A stretch of DNA of 7,169 nucleotides from Paenibacillaceae bacterium. Its GTDB lineage: Bacteria; Bacillota; Bacilli; Paenibacillales; NBRC-103111. Shown here one piece after another: positions 1 through 3,552 of the stretch. How positions within the stretch are numbered: the first letter of the stretch is position 1; every line of letters begins with the position of its first letter. Location: contig JAJFMO010000174.1 of the NCBI GenBank assembly GCA_020697475.1, positions 1-7,169 of the forward strand, given 5' to 3'. The translations under genes and the position numbers were made by a program. Under the pieces are notes generated by a model. It was not told the DNA's origin. It did no database searches and worked only from the letters and a program-made list of their open reading frames with translations.

Positions 1-95
1 TTTTTCACCGCATCCATAATGACTTGAAACGGCTCGATCTTCTTGCGAAGATACGGCCGAACGTCCAATTCCACGATATTTGCAGTTTCTTCCAT
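1..95 (-). CDS. DUF2249-like small protein, N-terminal fragment
   Basis: Only the first 31 codons are inside the window; the gene runs off the left edge. The start ATG (95-93) is preceded by AAAGGAGG (113-106) at a 10-nt spacing, which makes it a convincing real start. The visible protein begins MEETANIVELDVRPYLRKKI and continues with EPFQVIMDAV. The ELDVRP / EPFQxIM pattern resembles the first strand and helix of DUF2249 (TusA-like fold) proteins, which are of unknown biochemical function and often lie near hemerythrin-like or nitrogen-oxide metabolism genes. The family assignment comes from memory of the family pattern and a short fragment. It is the third gene of a leftward operon, 30 bp after the stop of the gene at 126-461, and so shares the Crp/Fnr-type control described at 806-821. 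Confidence 0.6.
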   Translation of the reverse strand, partial: MEETANIVELDVRPYLRKKIEPFQVIMDAVK

Positions 96-125
96 CGTGT
101 GTGAGCCTCCTTTCAGTTGCCCCGA

Positions 126-461
126 TTATTGCTGAACGCTGGCAATCGCCCTCTTCGCCGTATCGTACAACCCGGCCATCCCACCATAGATTGTATAGAA
201 GAACGAATCCGGCGCATCCAGCGAGAAGCTGTTGTATTCCTTCGGATCGATACCTAGCATCTTCTCGAACAATTCGGCGCTGTCGTAGGCGTAGAAACAG
301 AAATACGTGAAGTCAAACTCCGGCATTTTTTCAAAAATGGTCACAATATCGTGAGCGTAGCGAAACGGATCCTGAGAAGCCGTCTGGACCATGTTCAGGG
401 CGTCCGCCAACTGCACCCCGATCTTAATCGTCTTATCGTCGATAATTTGCACGTCAGGCAT
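126..461 (-). CDS. Unrecognised 111-residue protein in DUF2249 operon
   Basis: I do not recognise this protein. Reading is open further upstream, but the ATG at 461-459 is chosen because AAAGGAG (479-473) lies 10 nt before it and because a longer start would run into the preceding gene. The product is 111 residues, acidic and aromatic-rich, with no signal peptide or membrane segment. A helix-like stretch at about 16-47 (GVQLADALNMVQ ... IVTIFEKM) is followed by an unusual aromatic cluster FDFTYFCFYAYD (49-60, with the only cysteine, Cys55), a second helix SAELFEKMLG (61-70), and a segment with DSFFYTIYGGMAGLYD (85-100). It lies 37 bp after one DUF2249 gene and 30 bp before another, so all three are almost certainly cotranscribed. 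A partner role in the same redox process is inferred from position only. Confidence 0.75.
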   Translation of the reverse strand: MPDVQIIDDKTIKIGVQLADALNMVQTASQDPFRYAHDIVTIFEKMPEFDFTYFCFYAYDSAELFEKMLGIDPKEYNSFSLDAPDSFFYTIYGGMAGLYDTAKRAIASVQQ

Positions 462-498
462 CGGATGAACGCTCCTTTGAATAGGAAATACGGTCCCC

Positions 499-738
499 TT
501 ACAGGCGGCCGATTTTGATCCGGAACACATCCGGGCCTTGCTCAAGATATTCCCAGGTGAAAATCCCCCGACGGGTCGCATCGAACTGGTAATGAAGCGG
601 GCGTGGATCGTGGTCGTTGATGATCTCCATCGCTTCGGACGGATTCAAGCTGTCGAACGTCTCGAAGATGACTTTGTGTTTCAGATGCGGCGGGTACTCC
701 GTAACCCGGACGGTTTTAGTAATGGTGTTTGCACTCAT
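499..738 (-). CDS. DUF2249 domain protein, first gene of the leftward operon
   Basis: A 79-residue protein spanning essentially one DUF2249 domain. The start ATG (738-736) is set by AAGGAGG eight nt upstream; the longer open frame adds a hydrophobic stretch with no ribosome binding site and would place the start at the predicted promoter. Visible family features are HKVIFETFDSL (21-31), the hallmark NDHDPRPLHYQF (41-52), RRGIFTWEYLEQGPD (56-70) and a terminal VFRIKIG strand. HDPRPL followed by W-x-x-x-x-GPxxxRxxI is typical of DUF2249. The family is TusA-like in fold but lacks an assigned reaction; it is commonly seen with hemerythrin-like and denitrification genes, so a role in NO or low-oxygen metabolism is plausible but unproven. 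There is no cysteine in this copy, so a sulfur-carrier function like TusA is unlikely. Its promoter (TATAAT at 779-784) has a Crp/Fnr box centred near -41.5. Confidence 0.85.
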   Translation of the reverse strand: MSANTITKTVRVTEYPPHLKHKVIFETFDSLNPSEAMEIINDHDPRPLHYQFDATRRGIFTWEYLEQGPDVFRIKIGRL

Positions 739-778
739 GTGCGATTCCTCCTTGAGAATGATTTTCAACAACAAGATC

Positions 779-784
779 ATTATA
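779..784 (-). promoter_or_regulatory. -10 box of the leftward DUF2249 operon
   Basis: The minus strand reads a perfect TATAAT here, giving a predicted transcription start near 772 and a 5' leader of about 33 nt carrying the ribosome binding site of the first gene. No good -35 hexamer is seen; instead the Crp/Fnr palindrome at 806-821 is centred 41.5 bp upstream of that start, the classic class II activator position. This suggests activator-dependent transcription. Confidence 0.7.
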
Positions 785-805
785 GGCAATGGAGGACGCT
801 GCGAA

Positions 806-821
806 TGTGACGCAAATCACA
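806..821. promoter_or_regulatory. Crp/Fnr operator TGTGA-N6-TCACA between divergent genes
   Basis: TGTGACGCAAATCACA is a perfect inverted repeat of TGTGA half-sites with a 6-bp spacer, the consensus bound by E. coli CRP and by Bacillus subtilis Fnr. Its centre (813.5) lies 41.5 bp from the predicted start of the leftward operon (-10 at 779-784) and about 40.5 bp from that of the rightward gene (-10 at 842-847). One site is therefore placed to activate both units. The regulator encoded at 1150-1857 carries the matching CRP-type recognition residues and is the nearest candidate to bind it; a genomic Fnr orthologue elsewhere is the alternative. Confidence 0.85.
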
Positions 822-841
822 CCGCACAAAATATGTTAAAG

Positions 842-847
842 TATGAT
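842..847 (+). promoter_or_regulatory. -10 box of the CGCGG protein gene
   Basis: TATGAT (5 of 6 to TATAAT) predicts a start near 854. As on the other side, no clear -35 is present, and the Crp/Fnr palindrome takes the class II position at about -40.5. The resulting leader would begin before the GGGGGAGG ribosome binding site (866-873), which supports the GTG start at 882 over the ATG at 864. Confidence 0.55.
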
Positions 848-881
848 GAAGGTATAGATTTCGATGGGGGAGGCGGAACCT

Positions 882-1169
882 GTGTATAAACCATTAGAGT
901 TGAAGGAAAAAAATTGGTCGCTGAATCTGGAGGATCCGTATTACAAGGATCATATGGACGAGGCGATGGCGGAGAGCACCGAGGCGGTCAGCAAGACGAT
1001 CTCGGGGTGTTACGTCAACATCGTGACGGATGAAAGCTGCGGCGATCCCCGCGAAGGGTTCATCGCCCAATTGGAAGGCGAGCTCGCCGCCAAACAAATC
1101 AAATATCAAGAAATTCGCTATATCGACCAATGCGGTTGCGGGGGTCACGTTATCCGTGTGTTTTGCTGA
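882..1169 (+). CDS. Small Cys-containing protein with C-terminal CGCGG motif
   Basis: A 95-residue soluble protein with cysteines at 43, 53, 84, 86 and 95. The GTG start is chosen because GGGGGAGG (866-873) lies 8 nt before it; an in-frame ATG at 864 would overlap that site and adds only six residues. The N-terminal third is charged and probably helical; the rest reads as alternating strand and helix (SGCYVNIVTDESCGDP at 42-56, then FIAQLEGELAAKQI, then YIDQCGCGGHVIRVFC at 80-95). The CGCGG ending recalls a family of about 100-residue proteins annotated, from memory, as putative radical-SAM-modified RiPP precursors. No radical SAM gene is present here, so that role is unproven; a metal- or Fe-S-binding protein is the main alternative. 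It is divergent from the DUF2249 operon with a shared Crp/Fnr operator, and its 3' end overlaps the convergent regulator gene by 20 bp. Confidence 0.8.
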   Translation: MYKPLELKEKNWSLNLEDPYYKDHMDEAMAESTEAVSKTISGCYVNIVTDESCGDPREGFIAQLEGELAAKQIKYQEIRYIDQCGCGGHVIRVFC

Positions 1170-1857
1170 CTTCCTTATATTGAAATAACGCATCGAGATC
1201 GAGCACAATGACCCGGCTGCGTTCGACGTCGATAATCTTTTCTTTGCGCAGATGGTTGAGCAAACGGTTGATCGTTTCGCGGGACGTCCCGACTGTATTG
1301 GCGAACTCCTGGTGGGTAAGAGGTAATTCGATATGAATATGGCCGTTCTTGTTCACAACGTGCTGTTCGGCGAGTTTCACGAGGAGCGATACCGCCCGTT
1401 GGTTGACGTCCTGGCCGCTCATCTCCTGGATTTTCTCCTGCAGCTCGCGGATTTTCTCGCCAAGCACGCCAAGCGCTTTGACAGCAATGGACGGCATATC
1501 CAGCAGCAGATGCTCGAATTGGTGGACCGGGATGGCCAGCAGCACCGTATCGACGATCGTCTCGGCGGTGGCGGGATACGGATTTTTATTGAATAGCCCG
1601 ATGTGCGGGAACATATCGCCTTCTTTCAAGAAAGAGACGATCTGCTCGTGCCCGTTCTCATCGGTTTTGTACGTCTTGACCAGCCCGCTGCGGATAAAAA
1701 AGACGGCTTCCTTCTCGCTGCCCTCGATGAAGATTACGGTCTTTTTGGGAAACGTGCGCTGGATCACGATGTTGGAAATACGTTCCAATTCTTCGGGGAC
1801 GAGGCTACGAAACAAGGGGACTGATTTTAATATTTGAATCGTTTCGGTCATGGCCAT
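1150..1857 (-). CDS. Crp/Fnr-family transcription regulator, cysteine-free, CRP-type recognition helix
   Basis: A 235-residue regulator of usual family length. Residues about 10-120 form the cyclic-nucleotide-type beta barrel (GSEKEAVFFIRSGLVKTYK, then IVSFLKEGDMFPHIGLF), about 122-147 the long dimerisation helix, and 150-225 the winged helix-turn-helix. The recognition helix reads TSRETINRLL (191-200): Arg193, Glu194 and Arg198 match CRP Arg180, Glu181 and Arg185, which read TGTGA half-sites. There is no cysteine at all, so it cannot hold an Fnr-type cluster; the sensor ligand is unknown. Conserved CRP cAMP-contact residues are not evident, and a haem or other small ligand is possible (His85 lies in the FPHIG loop). 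The first ATG (1857) is preferred over the one two codons later because AGGAGG (1869-1874) is 11 nt away. It most likely acts on the TGTGA boxes at 806-821 and 3180-3195 (inference). Confidence 0.9.
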   Translation of the reverse strand: MAMTETIQILKSVPLFRSLVPEELERISNIVIQRTFPKKTVIFIEGSEKEAVFFIRSGLVKTYKTDENGHEQIVSFLKEGDMFPHIGLFNKNPYPATAETIVDTVLLAIPVHQFEHLLLDMPSIAVKALGVLGEKIRELQEKIQEMSGQDVNQRAVSLLVKLAEQHVVNKNGHIHIELPLTHQEFANTVGTSRETINRLLNHLRKEKIIDVERSRVIVLDLDALFQYKEVSKTHG

Positions 1858-1910
1858 GGATGATCATTCCTCCTGCACTTAAAGCGTGGCGTGTGTTAGA
1901 AATTATCCCC

Positions 1911-1919
1911 ATTATAACA
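1911..1919 (-). promoter_or_regulatory. Extended -10 promoter of the cysteine-free Crp/Fnr regulator
   Basis: The minus strand reads TGTTATAAT, a TGn-extended perfect -10 box, giving a predicted start near 1904 and a leader of about 47 nt to the ATG at 1857. No strong -35 and no TGTGA or TTGAT palindrome is placed to act on it, so expression of this regulator is probably not under the two operator types seen elsewhere in the window. Confidence 0.6.
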
Positions 1920-1935
1920 GAAGGAGCCGCTTATT

Positions 1936-1992
1936 GTGTCGACGGAAGAGGCCAAACCCGACGCAACGCGCAAACCTCCTTCCAATGTCTAG
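1936..1992 (+). CDS. Possible 18-residue micro-ORF in the regulator-ferredoxin gap
   Basis: AGAAGGAG (1919-1926) is followed at 9 nt by a GTG opening an 18-codon frame, MSTEEAKPDATRKPPSNV, ending in TAG. The ribosome binding site is as good as those of the proven genes, which is the only reason to list it. The peptide is hydrophilic and proline/lysine-rich with no recognisable motif. No clear rightward promoter precedes it, since the nearby TATAAT reads leftwards. It could be a leader peptide upstream of the ferredoxin or a chance match. Confidence 0.25.
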   Translation: MSTEEAKPDATRKPPSNV

Positions 1993-2046
1993 TACTATTT
2001 GTGGGAGGTCGCCAAAACGTTACGATATTAAAATAACTCCACAAAA

Positions 2047-2060
2047 TTGATCAAGATCAA
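2047..2060. promoter_or_regulatory. FNR-type operator TTGAT-N4-ATCAA upstream of ferredoxin
   Basis: TTGATCAAGATCAA is an exact match to the FNR/ANR consensus and differs from the TGTGA boxes in the window. It is centred 62 bp upstream of the ferredoxin ATG. Two readings are possible. With a weak -10 GAAAGT (2083-2088) the box would sit at -41.5 and activate. With an upstream TTGTGG-16-TACGAT promoter (1999-2026) it would lie about 20 bp downstream of the start and repress. The regulator at 2389-3114 has the matching ETISR recognition residues. Confidence 0.75.
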
Positions 2061-2115
2061 TTCATTGCGGAGCGTTTCGTGAGAAAGTAAGGGCAACGAG
2101 AGGAGGGGATCGGAA

Positions 2116-2370
2116 ATGGCCAAATTTACGATCGTCGACAAAGATACGTGCATCGCCTGCGGTGCTTGCGGCGCGGCCGCTCCCGACATTTTCGACTATG
2201 ACGATGAAGGACTTGCCCAAAACATCTTGCCGGGCGACGACAATCTCGGAATCGTCGAAGTGCCGGAAAACATGTACGATGACCTCGAAGACGCCCAATC
2301 AGGCTGCCCAACGGAATCGATCAGAGTATCGTCGAAGCCGTTCGACGGCGACCCGAATCGCCCGGAATAA
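2116..2370 (+). CDS. fer: Bacillus-type single-cluster [4Fe-4S] ferredoxin
   Basis: An 84-residue acidic ferredoxin, close to the roughly 82-residue B. subtilis Fer. The N-terminus MAKFTIVDKDTCIACGACG and the DIFDYDDEG segment are near identical to that protein. Cluster ligands are Cys12, Cys15 and Cys18 (CIACGAC) plus Cys64 (GCPTESI), enough for one low-potential [4Fe-4S] cluster; the second CxxCxxC set of two-cluster ferredoxins is absent. It is a cytosolic electron carrier for redox enzymes such as cytochromes P450 and oxidoreductases. The start is firm: GAGGAGGGG (2100-2108) is 7 nt before the ATG. It stands alone on the plus strand, between two convergent or divergent regulator genes, with a perfect FNR-type box upstream, which suggests control by oxygen or redox state. 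Its stop lies 18 bp from that of the regulator at 2389-3114, with no terminator visible between them. Confidence 0.97.
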   Translation: MAKFTIVDKDTCIACGACGAAAPDIFDYDDEGLAQNILPGDDNLGIVEVPENMYDDLEDAQSGCPTESIRVSSKPFDGDPNRPE

Positions 2371-2388
2371 GCAGCCATCTCGCACCGC

Positions 2389-3114
2389 CTATTGCAAGCT
2401 TTCCAGCATCTTAGGATCCAGGATTCGAATTTTGTTTGGATTATCGGAGGCGAGGATGCCGAGCGATTCGAAATGCGTGAACTTACGGCTGATCGTCTCC
2501 GGTGTCGTCCCGATCCAGGCCGCCAACTGTTTCTTGGCGACCGGCAGCTTGACCTGCCCTTGCGAATCCGCCTGTTTCCGGTAAAACAACAGCAAAATTT
2601 TCGCCAAACGACGTTCCACATCCAGCAGGCTGATCGTGCTGATCCACTCGTCGGCCTGCTGCAATCTTTCGCTCACCGCGATCAGCAGCCGATACGCCAT
2701 GTGCGGATGCTCACCGATGATCCGGGTGAAATCGGCCTTATGAATTTGGCAGATCACCGCCGGCTCCAGCGCCTCCGCATTCGCGTAGTGAGTTTTATTC
2801 TGCAGCAAAGAGAATTGCCCGAAGAAATCCCCCGGGAACAAGAATCGATAAATTTGTTCCTTGCCCTCATCGGTCAGCTTGGCGATCTTCACCACACCTC
2901 GACTGATAACGTACAGGTTCTCCGATTGTTCCCCATCGCGAAAGATCGTCTCATTCTTCTCATATTTTTTCTGAAAAGTGACATGATGCAAAATCTCGAC
3001 TTCCTCGTCCGACAAGTTCTGAAAGATCGGCACCCTGCGGATGCATGAATGGGCTAACGGATTGTCGGTGCGGCAAACTTGGGATAAATCGATGGGTTGG
3101 TATTCGAGCGGCAT
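2389..3114 (-). CDS. Crp/Fnr-family regulator with three cysteines, FNR-type recognition helix
   Basis: A 241-residue regulator. The N-terminal extension bears Cys14 and Cys24 (VCRTDNPLAHSC); the beta barrel spans about 28-135 with GEQSENLYVISRGVVKI and FLFPGDFFGQFSLL; the dimer helix is about 138-165; the winged helix-turn-helix covers 166-240. The recognition helix TTPETISRKF (203-212) has Glu206, Ser209 and Arg210, equivalent to E. coli FNR Glu209, Ser212 and Arg213, which read TTGAT. Cys122 (AVICQIHKADF) aligns with the FNR ligand Cys122 (VCEIPF). So two N-terminal cysteines plus the central one are kept, but the FNR spacing CxxCxxxxxC is not, leaving a possible three-Cys cluster with a non-Cys fourth ligand, or a redox disulfide instead. 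AAAGG (3131-3127) and a following G-run precede the ATG. It is a likely oxygen or NO sensor (inference). Confidence 0.9.
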   Translation of the reverse strand: MPLEYQPIDLSQVCRTDNPLAHSCIRRVPIFQNLSDEEVEILHHVTFQKKYEKNETIFRDGEQSENLYVISRGVVKIAKLTDEGKEQIYRFLFPGDFFGQFSLLQNKTHYANAEALEPAVICQIHKADFTRIIGEHPHMAYRLLIAVSERLQQADEWISTISLLDVERRLAKILLLFYRKQADSQGQVKLPVAKKQLAAWIGTTPETISRKFTHFESLGILASDNPNKIRILDPKMLESLQ

Positions 3115-3152
3115 GGCGACCCCCGCCTTTCATGATTGCTCTCGTTATGTTC

Positions 3153-3158
3153 ACTCTA
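3153..3158 (-). promoter_or_regulatory. Candidate -10 box of the three-cysteine regulator
   Basis: The minus strand reads TAGAGT (4 of 6 to TATAAT), predicting a start near 3146. The hexamer is weak, but its distance from the TGTGA palindrome at 3180-3195 (29.5 bp from the palindrome centre to its upstream base) is identical to that in the divergent promoter of the DUF2249 operon. That shared geometry is the main reason for the call. Confidence 0.4.
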
Positions 3159-3179
3159 ACTCAGCCAATCCTAGGATGG

Positions 3180-3195
3180 TGTGACATTGATCACA
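3180..3195. promoter_or_regulatory. Crp/Fnr operator TGTGA-N6-TCACA upstream of the three-cysteine regulator
   Basis: TGTGACATTGATCACA is a second perfect TGTGA-N6-TCACA palindrome. It is centred 73 bp upstream of the regulator ATG (3114) and would be at -41.5 of a candidate start near 3146. The spacer and right arm also contain TTGAT (3187-3191 reads TTGAT), so a single FNR-type half-site overlaps it. It suggests that the regulator at 2389-3114 is itself controlled by a TGTGA-reading protein, such as the one at 1150-1857. Confidence 0.75.
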
Positions 3196-3287
3196 TTATC
3201 CATTCGATTTCATATGGCCGAAAGGCGCATAAATGAACATAATTATGCTAAAACGAGCAGAATAAATATTAAAAATAACATGACCAA

Positions 3288-3301
3288 TTGATTAAAATCA
3301 A
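3288..3301. promoter_or_regulatory. FNR-type operator TTGAT-N4-ATCAA in the 3115-3548 gap
   Basis: TTGATTAAAATCAA is a second exact FNR/ANR-consensus palindrome. The 434-bp AT-rich gap around it separates the three-cysteine regulator from the solute-binding lipoprotein. It is about 100 bp upstream of the predicted lipoprotein start (near 3395) and about 150 bp upstream of that of the regulator, so it does not sit at a standard class II position for either. In AT-rich DNA chance matches are likelier than for the other boxes. Apart from the operators and the promoter at 3361-3388, I see nothing else in this gap except a doubtful leader ORF. Confidence 0.5.
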
Positions 3302-3360
3302 AAAGTATTTTATTATAACAATAGGTTATCACGAAGAAGTTCGCGAATGTTAGCCATTTT

Positions 3361-3388
3361 TTGAATATTGCGCACAAATGTTTATAAT
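3361..3388 (+). promoter_or_regulatory. Sigma-A promoter of the solute-binding lipoprotein gene
   Basis: TTGAAT (3361-3366), a 16-bp spacer and a perfect TATAAT (3383-3388) predict a start near 3395. The leader to the ATG at 3549 is long, about 154 nt, and includes an AGGAGG (3438-3443) not attached to the main start, which leaves room for a leader ORF or other post-transcriptional control. Confidence 0.65.
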
Positions 3389-3468
3389 GGTTTACTTTAT
3401 TTGGGAAGCGGCATATTTGTCGGTATACATTTGGATGAGGAGGTGAAGAAGGGGTCGCCATAGATTGA

Positions 3469-3552
3469 ATGACAGCGCTATTATCATTGTCGTATCGAAT
3501 TCAACGATTCGCAGAAAAAAAATCACAACTAAGCAGGGGGTCAAGCGAATGA
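3469..3552 (+). CDS. Possible 27-codon leader ORF overlapping the lipoprotein start
   Basis: An ATG at 3469 opens MTALLSLSYRIQRFAEKKSQ and seven more residues, ending in TGA at 3550-3552. That stop overlaps the lipoprotein start ATG (3549-3551) as ATGA, the arrangement typical of translational coupling. The nearest Shine-Dalgarno-like sequence, AAGGGG (3449-3454), is 14 nt away, longer than ideal, and no homology is recognised. It lies within the predicted leader mRNA. Weakly supported. Confidence 0.22.
   Translation: MTALLSLSYRIQRFAEKKSQLSRGSSE

Noticed and set aside
538..889. Rightward open frames across the DUF2249 gene and the divergent promoter region
   Set aside because: They are antisense to a convincing gene, lack proper ribosome binding sites, encode low-quality sequence, and run through the predicted promoters and the Crp/Fnr operator.
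1333..1837. Rightward open frames opposite the first Crp/Fnr regulator
   Set aside because: Shadow frames of a clear regulator gene; their translations have no family-like features.
1998..2045. Imperfect inverted repeat TTTGTGGGAG / CTCCACAAA upstream of the ferredoxin
   Set aside because: One unpaired base and a 29-bp interval, with no T-run; it does not fit a terminator or a known operator and may be chance. Noted in case it recurs elsewhere in the genome.
2371..2388. Terminator between ferredoxin and the convergent regulator
   Set aside because: The 18-bp gap has no GC-rich stem or T-run on either strand.
2392..3048. 218-codon rightward frame opposite the second Crp/Fnr regulator
   Set aside because: Antisense to a recognisable regulator, without a ribosome binding site; Arg/Gln-rich sequence typical of a shadow frame.
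3465..3548. TTG start at 3465 for the lipoprotein
   Set aside because: It would add 28 residues before a normal lipoprotein signal peptide and spoil it; the ATG at 3549 has a better placed GCAGGGGG.
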